Below are positions 49,430 to 58,950 of a DNA stretch of 64,000 nucleotides, in pieces. The stretch is taken from contig CALSSL010000002.1 of assembly GCA_943789005.1 (NCBI GenBank), positions 1 through 64,000 on the forward strand, given 5' to 3'. Position 1 is the first letter of the stretch. Every line of letters starts with the position of its first letter. The position numbers were made by a program, and so were the translations under genes. Source of the DNA: an uncultured SAR86 cluster bacterium. GTDB lineage: Bacteria; Pseudomonadota; Gammaproteobacteria; Magnimaribacterales; D2472. The notes below the pieces were generated by a model that saw only the letters and a program-made list of their open reading frames with translations, made no database searches and was not told the origin of the DNA.

Positions 49430-50627
49430 TTATCCTAGAGAAAGAGTATTCATTTGCATTATCGGTATTAGTATAGCTAGAACTATTAACATTATAAATC
49501 CACCCATAAAAATAATAACAAGCGGTTCTAAGAGTGATAGAAATATTGATCTTTTGGATTCAATTTCATTTTTTAAAAAGCTTGAGGCTTTATTAAACAT
49601 TTTAATTAAGTTTCCTGACCTGTAACCGCTTGAAATAAGTTGAATAAAAATTTCTGGGAAAATACTTGCCTGGTTTAATGAATATACAAAATCCTTACCT
49701 TCTATCACATCATTTTTTAGCTTCCATTACCATACTATATAAATACTTGTTATTTAAAACTTTTGCTGATTCAGTCAAAGCTGTATCTAGATTAGATCCA
49801 GACTCCATAATTAAAGCCATTGTGCTTGAAAATCTTTCAATTTCTGAAACTAATATAAAATTACCCGCAAGAGGAATTTTTAATAATTGCTTGTGTGCTG
49901 AGATGTGATTGTTTATCTTAGAGATATACCTTTTATAGATAAATGATACGGTCGCAACTACAAACAATATTGCTAAAAGAATAATAAATATATTATTTGA
50001 TAGGCCTAGTAACAACTTTGTTATTAGTGGTAATTCAACTCCAGCCTTAATGAATTGGCTTATTACTTGAGGTAATACAAAAACCAATAATGCTATTATA
50101 ACTATTATTGAAAAACCTATTAATATAAAAGGATATGTTAATGCTGAAAAAACTTTTTGACGAATGGAGGCACTTTCTTCAAGATAGTCTGCTAACTTAC
50201 TAAATATAGTATCTAAACTTCCAGATGAATCACCTGCAGTAATTAAAGATGAGTATGTATTATCAAATACACTAGGATATTTCATCATTGATTGACCAAG
50301 TCTTTTTCCTTGAACAACATCCTCTCTAAGGCTATATAAGATATTAATTAAATCTTTATTATTTAATTGATCTGCTGTAATTTTTAATGCATCTACTATT
50401 GAAGTATTTGCTTCTAAAAGTGTTGCAATTTGTCTTGTCATAATTACTACATCTTTATTTTTAACTTTAGATTTTATCCCTTTTAGGCCATGAGATTCAA
50501 TTACATTAATAGGGGTAAGATTGAGTTCTTTTATAAACTTTCTTGCCTCTCTTTCAGATTGTGCGCTAAGAACTCCTTTTTTCTTTTTACCGGCATTGTC
50601 AGAGCTGCTATAGTTAAATGTTGACAT
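49430..50627 (-). CDS. gspF: type II secretion inner-membrane protein GspF, one frameshift
   Basis: The start is MSTFNYSSSDNAGKKKKG at 50627, five bases after the gspE stop. T2SSF domains have VVIMTRQIATLLEANTSIVDALK and IRQKVFSALTYPF. An AAAAAA run at 49709-49714 shifts the frame (+1), and the protein continues VIEGKDFVYSLNQ to LEPLVIIFMGGFIMLIVLAIL. Total about 400 residues, as normal. Confidence 0.88.
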
Positions 50628-50632
50628 CTTCT

Positions 50633-52117
50633 TTAAGATTTCCAACTCTTATTAGCTCTTCGCAGAGAGTTAGTACCATTTTTTAATAATTCCAAAGATG
50701 CATCATCAATTGATTGATTTTCTTTAAATACATGGTTTGCTATTGCATTTTCTGATGCATTGTTATGAATTAATTCCTTTAATTCTTTGTCAACCTGTAT
50801 GCATTCAGCAATAGCGATTCTTCCTTGATAGCCTGTATGAGAGCATGAACGACATCCAGATGATCTCCATACTTTTTGCGATGAATCCAAACTAAATAAT
50901 TTTTGTGTCTTGAGTGGATGCTGCTCTCTTCTTTTTTGCAATCTAAACACAATCTTCTTACAAGTCTTTGCGATATTATTGTTCTTAAGGCTAGATGCTA
51001 ACAGAAATGATTCAATACCCATATCTCGCAATCTTGTAATTGCTGCAATAGCACTATTGGTATGAACTGTTGATAGTACTAAATGACCTGTTAAGCTTGC
51101 CTGTATACCAATCTGAGCGGTCTCTACATCCCTCATCTCACCAACCATTACCACATCTGGATCTTGTCTTAGAATAGCTCTTAAACCTTTTGCAAAAGTG
51201 TAGCCTGTTTTAGTATTTACTTGTGTTTGTCCAATCCCGTTCAAAGTGTATTCAATCGGGTCCTCTACTGTAAGTATATTTTGAGACGAATCACTTAAGT
51301 ATCTTAGGCCTGCATATAAAGTGGTTGTTTTTCCAGAACCAGTAGGACCTGTAAATAAAATTATGCCCTCAGGATTTTTTAGTGATGACTTGTAATTTGA
51401 GAGTATTTTAGATGGTAATCCTAAATCTTCTATATTTATTTGGGCAGATTGTTTATCGAGAAGTCTTAAAACGACCCTTTCTCCATATGATGAAGGAAGA
51501 GTAGAAACTCTGACATCAACACTTTTATCACCCAATGATAGAGACACTCTTCCATCTTGAGGAAGCCTTCTTTCTGATATATCTAATCCTGAAATAATTT
51601 TTATTCTTGATATTAAAACAGATGATATTTTACTATCTTGTGATAAAACTTCTCTAAGAATTCCATCCACCCTAAAACGAACAATAATTCTTTCTTCGTA
51701 TGGCTCAAAATGTATATCTGATGCTTTAGCTTTAATTGCTTGACTTATAACACCATTAATTAACTTTATTATGGGTGTATCATTCGAACCACTTAAAAGA
51801 TCTTCAGTGGCAGAGATAGATCCGGCAAAAGTTTGTAAATCAAATTCATCTGATAGTTCTTCAGATATATCATTAGAAGCATCTTCAATACTAAAGGTGT
51901 TAGTTAATAATTCATTAAATTTAGATGTATTGCACGTGGTTAGAAGAAAATCAGTTTTTAAAAATTTATGTATCTCATGATATAAATCAGGTGAAATTTT
52001 AATTGGAGAAATAACTTCAAAGCCATCTGAAGTTTTTGTTGCTATAACTTGATTCTCTTTAACAAAATCATAGGGAAATATATTAAATCTATTTTGTCTT
52101 AATGAAATATCAGACAT
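50633..52117 (-). CDS. gspE: type II secretion ATPase GspE (with a self-compensating frameshift)
   Basis: The product is 494 residues: ASDIHFEPYEERIIVRFRVDG, Walker A FTGPTGSGKTTTLYAGLRYL, MVGEMRDVETAQIGIQASLTGHLVLSTVHTN and SGCRSCSHTGYQGR. Between about 50925 and 50992 the annotated frame is odd, but the next frame encodes the conserved SQRLVRRLCLDCKKEE. So a +1 insertion near 50990 is cancelled by an opposite slip further on, and the first CxxC of the zinc motif is hidden. The ATPase drives pseudopilus assembly. Confidence 0.92.
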   Translation of the reverse strand: MSDISLRQNRFNIFPYDFVKENQVIATKTSDGFEVISPIKISPDLYHEIHKFLKTDFLLTTCNTSKFNELLTNTFSIEDASNDISEELSDEFDLQTFAGSISATEDLLSGSNDTPIIKLINGVISQAIKAKASDIHFEPYEERIIVRFRVDGILREVLSQDSKISSVLISRIKIISGLDISERRLPQDGRVSLSLGDKSVDVRVSTLPSSYGERVVLRLLDKQSAQINIEDLGLPSKILSNYKSSLKNPEGIILFTGPTGSGKTTTLYAGLRYLSDSSQNILTVEDPIEYTLNGIGQTQVNTKTGYTFAKGLRAILRQDPDVVMVGEMRDVETAQIGIQASLTGHLVLSTVHTNSAIAAITRLRDMGIESFLLASSLKNNNIAKTCKKIVFRLQKRREQHPLKTQKLFSLDSSQKVWRSSGCRSCSHTGYQGRIAIAECIQVDKELKELIHNNASENAIANHVFKENQSIDDASLELLKNGTNSLRRANKSWKS

Positions 52118-52124
52118 GATTTTA

Positions 52125-53981
52125 TCAATCTTTAGATTCAGTTAAATCAATTAATTCCGTTGATTCACCTGTTAGAATTTGTTTTGCTTTTATATAATTA
52201 TATTTTTCATTAGAGGTTGCGTTTGCTGAAGCAGAATCAATAATTATTGTTGGTCTAAGGAAAACCATCAAGTTTTTCTTAACAGTTGTCGATGATGATG
52301 ATTGAAATAACCTACCCAAAACAGGTATCGAGCCTAATAATGGCACCTTCGAAATACTATCTTGCGTGTCCTCATCAACAAGACCGCCTAGAACAATAAT
52401 CTGATTATTATCTACCAATGCTGTTGTCTCAATAGCTCTTTTATTAGTGATAATATCTATTCCACTCATAGGCACTCCAGCAACCCCAGATACTTCAATT
52501 TTAATCTGCAGTACAACTGAACTTCCTTCATTTATTTGTGGAGTGACTTCAAGTTTAATACCAACCTCTTCTCTTGAGGTGGTTCTAAAGGGATTAGAGT
52601 TATTTGTACCTAAACTTTCACCGGTTGTGATTGGTATTTCTTGTCCAATAATTGATGTTGCAAGTTCATTATCCATTGCCAATATTGATGGTGTTGAGAG
52701 AATGTTAGAATTTGAGTCTTGAGCAATAGCATTAATAATACCTACAAAATTATCTTTACCTGGAGTTAAATCACCAAAACCAGCTATTAGACCTTGGGTA
52801 TTTAATAGTGATGCGGATGCTGCTGTTGATAAAGTTACATCAGTGGAGTCTGCTGCAGATCCGACGATAGAAAGTAAATCAGGACCAGACCCCCCAAATC
52901 TTGTTACTCCAATTGGAATACTGTCTTTATCGGTGCCATTAAAGATAGTCTCAATACCAAGACTTTTGGCTGCAGTTTCTGAAAGTTCTACTATAATTGC
53001 TTCAACTAATACCTGAGCCCTTCTGATATCTAGCTGAGAAATAATATTCCTAATTGTTCCAAGGTTAGATTCTGCTGATGATATTATAAGAGAGTTAGTT
53101 GGTACATGATGTGTGATTACAGTTTTAGCGCCGTCAGCATCTGGCGGGAAACCGCCAGAAATTGAATTTAAAATAGACGATATATCATCAGACTTTGCAT
53201 ACTTTAAATAAATAACATCAATTGAATCATTAGATCTAATATCTCCATCAAGAGATTTTAATGTTTCTTTTATATTGGAGGTTACAAACTCATTAGCAGA
53301 AACAATTACTGAATTAGAAGGGCTAAATGGAATAGCAATAAATTTATTTATTGTTGGATTGTTTTGTGCCTTTAATTTGTCTAATATTCTAACCGCCTCT
53401 ATTGATGATAAGTTTTCAAGTTTTATTATAGAAATTTTAGCGGTATTATTTTTATCAAGATCCTTGATCAAACTCTTAATCCTATCAAGGTTGCTTATCC
53501 TATCTACCAATAAGATGGAATTAATTGAAGGGATGCTAGATAAATGAGACTGTCTTCCAGTAATCGGTTTAATCATTGGTAATATTTCTTCCGTAGATCT
53601 ATTTATTAGAGGTATAACAAGAGTTTGGTAGTCTCCTGAAGACATAGATAACAGACTATCATCTCTTGTGGCTTCATTTTCAGGGACAACTCTAACAAAG
53701 CCTTCTTCAACAATAGCACTAAAACCATTTACCTGAATTGTCCTTAAATAAACATCCCATACCTGCTTTCTGTTTAAATTTGCATTTGAATAAATCGTTA
53801 CTCTTCCCTTTACCCTAGGATCAAGAATAATTGTTTTTTTAGAAAACTGAGCAATATCTTGGGTTACTTTAGTAATATCAACATCTTCATAATTTAGGAT
53901 AAAAGAATCTTGAGAGTAAAGTGAATTAATATTTCCAATGGAAAACATTAATACTAGTAAAATTTTATTAAAAGTTTGCAT
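52125..53981 (-). CDS. gspD: type II secretion secretin GspD
   Basis: The product is 618 residues: signal peptide (to about 24), N0 domain (FILNYEDVDITKVTQDIAQFSKKTIILDPRV), N1-N3 repeats (VPTNSLIISSAESNLGTIRNIISQLDIRRAQVLVEAIIVEL in part) and the secretin core (VGIKLEVTPQIN, VVLGGLVDEDTQDSISKVPLLGSIPVLGRLF). It forms the outer-membrane channel. It is followed by gspE after seven bases. Confidence 0.95.
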   Translation of the reverse strand: MQTFNKILLVLMFSIGNINSLYSQDSFILNYEDVDITKVTQDIAQFSKKTIILDPRVKGRVTIYSNANLNRKQVWDVYLRTIQVNGFSAIVEEGFVRVVPENEATRDDSLLSMSSGDYQTLVIPLINRSTEEILPMIKPITGRQSHLSSIPSINSILLVDRISNLDRIKSLIKDLDKNNTAKISIIKLENLSSIEAVRILDKLKAQNNPTINKFIAIPFSPSNSVIVSANEFVTSNIKETLKSLDGDIRSNDSIDVIYLKYAKSDDISSILNSISGGFPPDADGAKTVITHHVPTNSLIISSAESNLGTIRNIISQLDIRRAQVLVEAIIVELSETAAKSLGIETIFNGTDKDSIPIGVTRFGGSGPDLLSIVGSAADSTDVTLSTAASASLLNTQGLIAGFGDLTPGKDNFVGIINAIAQDSNSNILSTPSILAMDNELATSIIGQEIPITTGESLGTNNSNPFRTTSREEVGIKLEVTPQINEGSSVVLQIKIEVSGVAGVPMSGIDIITNKRAIETTALVDNNQIIVLGGLVDEDTQDSISKVPLLGSIPVLGRLFQSSSSTTVKKNLMVFLRPTIIIDSASANATSNEKYNYIKAKQILTGESTELIDLTESKD

Positions 53982-53986
53982 ATTAT

Positions 53987-54388
53987 CTATTTATCCTTTT
54001 GTTTCTCAATTTTATATATTTTTTGCCCTTGACGGAATAAGGCATCATTTTGATTTACTTCAACAAGCTCAAATGAACCTTCAAGAAAATCTCCAAGTGC
54101 AACAAGAAATTGATTATTACCTTTTTTAACAATTACGGAAGAGTCTTGATTGCCAGACCTTATACCAATTAATTTATAATCAAATTCTACTTGGTTATTT
54201 TCGTCAACAAGAAACTCATCTACTTTTGATGATGAAGAGTTAGTTTTAAAATCATTAAGATTTATGTTATCTAGTGTTAATATTTTTGGTTCATCCATAT
54301 TAGAAGAAATAATTAAAAATATAATAAATACTAAAGGTAACATTAGTGTGGATAAAAATATTTTTTTTATAATTCTAAAATTTATCAT
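53987..54388 (-). CDS. gspC: type II secretion protein GspC, short form
   Basis: The product is only 133 residues: one N-terminal membrane helix (about 10-28), a linker, and an HR-type domain (YKLIGIRSGNQDSSVIVKKGNNQFLVALGDFL). The C-terminal PDZ or coiled-coil domain of classical GspC is absent, so the protein ends KIEKQKDK. First gene of the gsp operon, five bases before gspD. Confidence 0.8.
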   Translation of the reverse strand: MINFRIIKKIFLSTLMLPLVFIIFLIISSNMDEPKILTLDNINLNDFKTNSSSSKVDEFLVDENNQVEFDYKLIGIRSGNQDSSVIVKKGNNQFLVALGDFLEGSFELVEVNQNDALFRQGQKIYKIEKQKDK

Positions 54389-54464
54389 AAATATAAGAAA
54401 TGATTGTAGCTCATATTAATAATAAAAAATAAATAAATTAACCCCTAATGAGACTATGGTACCT

Positions 54465-54487
54465 AGTTTATATTGGAAATATAAACT
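54465..54487 (-). terminator. perfect AT-rich hairpin after the micropeptide
   Basis: AGTTTATATT pairs perfectly with AATATAAACT around a three-base loop. It begins at the last base of the micropeptide stop codon. No immediate T tract follows, but a T-rich stretch begins about 25 bases on. It may attenuate or process the transcript before gspC. Confidence 0.4.
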
Positions 54488-54573
54488 TAATTTATGCCTG
54501 AAATTTTGATTACTTTATTTAGTCTCCCGGACTTCATGAAAGAATGAAATTTTTTCCAAATTGACTTTACCAT
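54487..54573 (-). CDS. basic micropeptide, 28 aa, behind a PHO box
   Basis: This 28-codon ORF begins MVKSIWKKFHSFMKSGRL and ends ISGIN. Seven Lys/Arg plus a His, and no Asp or Glu, make it strongly cationic; aromatic and aliphatic residues alternate with basic ones as in an amphipathic helix. AAAGGAG stands eight bases before the ATG, one of the best ribosome sites in the window. Three PhoB-type repeats and a -10-like TATGTA lie directly upstream. It is in the 270-base phoR-gspC spacer. No family is recognised; it is likely made under phosphate limitation. Confidence 0.6.
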   Translation of the reverse strand: MVKSIWKKFHSFMKSGRLNKVIKISGIN

Positions 54574-54590
54574 TTTATGGGCTCCTTTAT

Positions 54591-54626
54591 TACATAAATG
54601 AAACATTTATGTGACATTTATGTGAC
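54591..54626 (-). promoter_or_regulatory. triple PHO box and -10 for micropeptide / gsp operon
   Basis: On the minus strand GTCACA (54621-54626), GTCACA (54610-54615) and GTTTCA (54599-54604) are spaced exactly 11 bases, and the first two share the spacer TAAAT. This is the direct-repeat form PhoB binds. TATGTA at 54591-54596 can serve as -10, about 13 bases after the second unit. Confidence 0.65.
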
Positions 54627-54658
54627 ATCATAAATCTTTAATATTTACTTGTAAAGTT

Positions 54659-56419
54659 TTATTTTTTTACAGGCAAGGTAAACCAAAAAATACTTCCAGC
54701 ATCTTTATTATTTAAAACACCAACTTCTCCATTTAAACTGTTTATTAAATTTTTAACGATAGCTAAACCCAGGCCACTTCCTTTATTATCAGAAGCTCTT
54801 GCTGCTGCAGTTCTATAAAACCTATCAAATAAAAACTCTTGATCGTTTTTTGAAACTCCATCTCCTTCATCTGCGACCTCTACTTTAATGTATTCATGAT
54901 TTTCGGTTGTTGATATATTAATTACCGAATTTTTTGGTGAATATTTAAATGCATTATCAATTAAATTATTCATAACTCTTTCAATTGATTGTTTATCAGC
55001 TTTTATAAGGCTTTTGTGATTAGATTTATAAACAATATCGATATGTTTTTTCATTGTTACACTTTTCATTGAGTGAATATATGACTCAATAAACTCATCT
55101 AAATTAATATCGACTATATTTAGATTTAAGTCTCCATATTCAATTCTAGATAAATCAATTAAATCAGATACCATAGAAGTCAATCTCTCGGCATTATGAA
55201 GAATAGCCTTTGAAAATACCTTTGCATCTTTTTTATTCTCAAGAGCTCCATCTAACAAGGTTTCAGAATTTGCTCTTATTACGCTTACAGGTGTTCTTAA
55301 TTCATGAGATAAATTAGATATAAAATCTCTTCTCATTGAATTAAGCTGTCTTAGTTGTGTTATATCATGGAGAACAAGAATGAATTGACCGGTGGTCTTT
55401 GATTGATTCATTGATCCTAACACCCATTTTGTATATCTTCTATTAATATGAATTTCGAATTCAATATCAGCTCTTTTTTTATTTTTAACCCTTTTAAATA
55501 AATAATTTAAAGCAGGAATATTAAAATTCTTTATATTTTCATTTATCAGGCTATCTATATTCAAAATAACTGAAGCTTGTTCATTTGTAAAAACAACATC
55601 TCCTGTTTTATTGGTAACTAATATACCCTCTCCTAAATCATCTAAAACAAGTCCAAACTGATCTCTTTGTTTAGCAATAATCTTGATTTGATTTTTTAAA
55701 TTTTCAGATAATTGTGAAATTGATCTAGCAACGGTTCCAAATTCATCTACTCTTTGTGTTGGCAGTAATTTAATATTATCTTTCAGAGATTTGCCTTTGG
55801 ATATACTTGCAGCAACGTTTGCTAAATCTTGAATATTTGAATATAAATAATTAGCGGCAACTCCACTAGCAATAATAGAGACTATAAAAACTACTAAATA
55901 AAGAAGAATAAGGGATAGGCCAAGAGTACCTGTAATATTTTCTAGATAGTTTAGAGGTACAGCTATTCTAATGATATTTGGATCTGGTTGTTGCATATCC
56001 TGGATAGCAAAATATATTAAATCCTTATTAAGAGTGTTGCTGTATCTCGAGGACCATCCTGTTTTTAACTCAAGGGCTTCTATTACTTCTGATCTATTTC
56101 CATGGTTATCAATAGTTTCTATTTCTTCAGGGCTTAATTCTGAATCTCCAATAACAATACCGTTATTACTTATAAAAGTTACTCTTGAATTTGAGGCAAT
56201 AGCAAACTTATCAGCAATAATATCTGCTTCTTGAATTGAATTGAATTTATTTAAATTATCAACAGATAAAACCAAAAGGTTGGCTTTTTTTTCTAGCTCA
56301 TTAACTGTTTGTAATTTTAAAGTATTTGTTAAGTCTCTTTCAGCAACAACATAAGTTATTGAGATGCTAATTGTTAGTAAGCAAAAAACAATTAAGAAAA
56401 TTCGGGATCTTATTCCCAT
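54659..56419 (-). CDS. phoR: phosphate-regulon-type sensor histidine kinase PhoR
   Basis: The start is MGIRSRIFLIVFCLL at 56419, four bases after phoB; a longer frame overlaps phoB. The product is 586 residues: TM1, a periplasmic sensor (about 30-155), TM2, HAMP (ASISKGKSL), PAS (VLDDLGEGILVTNKTG), HisKA with FISNLSHELRTPVSVIRAN, and HATPase (NLIDNAFKYS, DEGDGV, GSGLGLAIV). The large periplasmic domain is unlike E. coli PhoR and more like the Bacillus type. Pairing with phoB and the local PHO box support the name. Confidence 0.85.
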   Translation of the reverse strand: MGIRSRIFLIVFCLLTISISITYVVAERDLTNTLKLQTVNELEKKANLLVLSVDNLNKFNSIQEADIIADKFAIASNSRVTFISNNGIVIGDSELSPEEIETIDNHGNRSEVIEALELKTGWSSRYSNTLNKDLIYFAIQDMQQPDPNIIRIAVPLNYLENITGTLGLSLILLYLVVFIVSIIASGVAANYLYSNIQDLANVAASISKGKSLKDNIKLLPTQRVDEFGTVARSISQLSENLKNQIKIIAKQRDQFGLVLDDLGEGILVTNKTGDVVFTNEQASVILNIDSLINENIKNFNIPALNYLFKRVKNKKRADIEFEIHINRRYTKWVLGSMNQSKTTGQFILVLHDITQLRQLNSMRRDFISNLSHELRTPVSVIRANSETLLDGALENKKDAKVFSKAILHNAERLTSMVSDLIDLSRIEYGDLNLNIVDINLDEFIESYIHSMKSVTMKKHIDIVYKSNHKSLIKADKQSIERVMNNLIDNAFKYSPKNSVINISTTENHEYIKVEVADEGDGVSKNDQEFLFDRFYRTAAARASDNKGSGLGLAIVKNLINSLNGEVGVLNNKDAGSIFWFTLPVKK

Positions 56420-56423
56420 ATGC

Positions 56424-57117
56424 TTACTCGGGTATTCTTGAGAATTTATAACCAACACCTCTGATGGTTTGGACATACTTACCCATAGTACCAAGTTTTT
56501 CTCTTAATCTTTTTATATGGGTGTCAACAGTTCTTGTAGTAACTTCAGCACTATACCCCCAAACATCTGAAAGTAGCTGATCTCTAGACTGTACTCTACC
56601 TCTTCTATCAACTAATTGACGCAAAAGCTTAAATTCAAGTGCTGTTAAGTATAACTGTTCATTATTTACAAATACTTCATGGGAATCTGTGTCATTACAT
56701 AAATCACCAAATTGTCTTTTTACTTCAAGGTTATCTGATTTTTACATCACTCTTTTTAATACTAGCTTTTACTCTTAATATAAGCTCTCTTACACTAAAT
56801 GGTTTAGTAACATAATCGTCAGCTCCAAGCTCAAAACCAACAACTTTATCAACCTCATCATCTTTTGCAGTAAGAATAATTATTGGTATTGATGAAAAAA
56901 TTTTATCTGATTTAATTTCTCGACATAAATCCAACCCAGATCCATCAGGTAACATTAGATCAAGAAGTATTAATGAAAAGGAGTTGGACTCTAAAGAATT
57001 TCTCCCCTCAGCCAGGGAGGAAGTTGAAATTACACCATATCCTTCCCTTGAAAGATTATATTCAAGAGTTTTGCGAATATCTGGCTCATCTTCAATGAGC
57101 AATATTTTTTTTGACAT
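56424..57117 (-). CDS. phoB: phosphate regulon response regulator PhoB, one frameshift
   Basis: The start is MSKKILLIEDEPDIRKTLEYNL at 57117. The receiver has the phospho-Asp in LILLDLMLPDGSGLDL and Lys in DYVTKPFSVRELI. After an AAAAA run near 56740 (+1 slip) the frame continues KSDNLEVKRQFGDL, LTALEFKLLRQLV and SDVWGY, TRTVDTHIKRLREKLG, the winged-helix domain. Restored length is 231 residues, as PhoB. Confidence 0.88.
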
Positions 57118-57164
57118 ATAATAATTTAATTTTAATTCAACCTGTCTATTTATACTCTTTTTTT

Positions 57165-58870
57165 TTATAAAATAAGATTTTCTATTATACATTTTAAATT
57201 CTTTTAAAAACTGTTCTCTAAGATTTGGTTTATCAAATTTTCCAGATCCAACTTTTGGAAGATTACTTGTACAAAATTTAATATTTACGGGTATTTTAAA
57301 TGCAGCAAGCTTCGTGCTAAAAATGACTGGAGCTTCATCATGAGATAATGTCGATCTTCTCTTAAATAAATTGCTGCGCACAGAATCTCTCCAAGTCTTT
57401 CATCTGGTATCCCAAATACACATGCTTCTAAGAATATCTTTATGCTCATAGATTGCTGCCTTCAACTTCTGGACAAGCAATATTTTCACCACCTCTGATG
57501 ACAATATCTTTTACCCTATCCAATATATATAGAAAAGGTCCTTCAAACTTTCCAAGATCGCCAGATTTAAACCATCCATCATCACTCATACATTCTTTTG
57601 TAGCTTCAGGATTTTTCCAATAACAAATCATGTTTCCTAAAGACTTTATAGCAATCTCACCTACTTCACCCTCTTTAAGTTCATTCCAATTTTTATCTAT
57701 AATTTTAATTTCTGTTAAAGGAGGGACAACTCTTCCTGTTGATTGAGGGTGATCAACATATTCATCTCCACTTCCAAGAGCTCCTAATGCATTTGTTTCT
57801 GAAAGACCATAACCAATACCAGGTCTAGCTTCGAATTCGGAATCAAGCTGTCTAACATGTTCTGCTGGTCTTGGTGCTCCGCCTGCACCAAGTGTCTTTA
57901 AAGATGAAAGGTCATAATTTAGTCTCTCGGGATGATTTAATAACTCCCATGTTTGTGTTGGCACACCGGTAATATCTGATATTTTTTCTTGTTCTATCAG
58001 TTGCAATGCTATGCCTGCATCCCATTTTTTCATCATAACAATTTTGCGACCAACCAAAATAGACATAAACATGCCAGCATGGCTTCCCGTAACATGGAAA
58101 AGCGGAACACAAAGTAAAATTGCTGAAGCTTCTTCGAGCAAAGAAGAGGTGATTGGATTTTTTTGAGCATCAACTTCTTTCATAATAGAAGAAAAACATG
58201 CCCAGCTAAATACAGTTGATATTATTGCTTTTTGAGAAGACAGAACACCTTTTGGCTTCCCTGTAGATCCAGATGTGTAATAGATAGTTGCATGATCATT
58301 TCTACCAATGTCTACTTCAGGAAATGAGGTTGAGTGTTCTTTAATAAAATCTGAAAAAGATTTAAATGAAGAGTCAGGAGTGTAAGTTGTTACAATTTTT
58401 TTAATATTTTCAAGAGATTCTAAGCCTTGCATTCTCTTTTTATCTGCAAATAAAAGTTTTGCATCTGAGTGCTCTAGACCGTATATAACCTCAGATGGGA
58501 TCCACCAGGAATTAAGAGGAACACAAACCGCACCAATACCAACTATTCCTAAATATGCAAAAATAAATTCTGGATTATTCTGCATGCAAATTGCAACTTT
58601 ATCTCCCTTCTTTATGCCTTCTTTAATTAAAGCGTTTCCTGTCTGAGCGCTTTTTTCAAATACTTCTTTGTATGTATATCTTTCACCCTCATATACAAGA
58701 CATTCTTTATCTGAATGTAAAAGAGCAAAATCTAAATAACCTCTGATACTGTCTGGAAAATTGATATATTCATTAAATGTAACTCCAGAATCATTAACAA
58801 CTTCTTTGGTTTCAAACATTTGACCAGGTGAAGTGAGTTGAGATAAAGTCTCTTGATATAAGTCTTTCAT
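57165..58870 (-). CDS. AMP-dependent acyl-CoA synthetase, several frameshifts
   Basis: The first 465 residues are open: ATP/AMP motifs TIYYTSGSTGKPKGVLSS, GYGLSETNALGALG, GWFKSGDLG and RVKDIVIRGGENIACPEVE. The C-terminal part is restored by slips at GG near 57458 (+1), CTTAGAAG near 57427 (+1) and near 57352 (-1), giving VFGIPDERLGEILCAAIYL and LPKVGSGKFDKPNLREQFLKE with the catalytic Lys. No stop is seen before phoB in that frame, so a further indel is likely; the end at 57165 is my estimate. It activates a carboxylic acid, substrate unknown. Confidence 0.8.
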
Positions 58871-58950
58871 TAATAATGTATATAATTTATTTAAAAAAGT
58901 TATTATAGCTAAACTTAAACTTTAGTATATTTTCTATAAGAAGTTTTATT

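Noticed and set aside
54599-54626. Reading the 11-bp repeats as a CRISPR or minisatellite
   Set aside because: Only three imperfect units with no spacers; spacing and bases fit a PhoB-type box next to phoBR much better.
54639-54660. Second small gene at the phoR 3' end
   Set aside because: No start codon with ribosome site or open frame of useful length on either strand.
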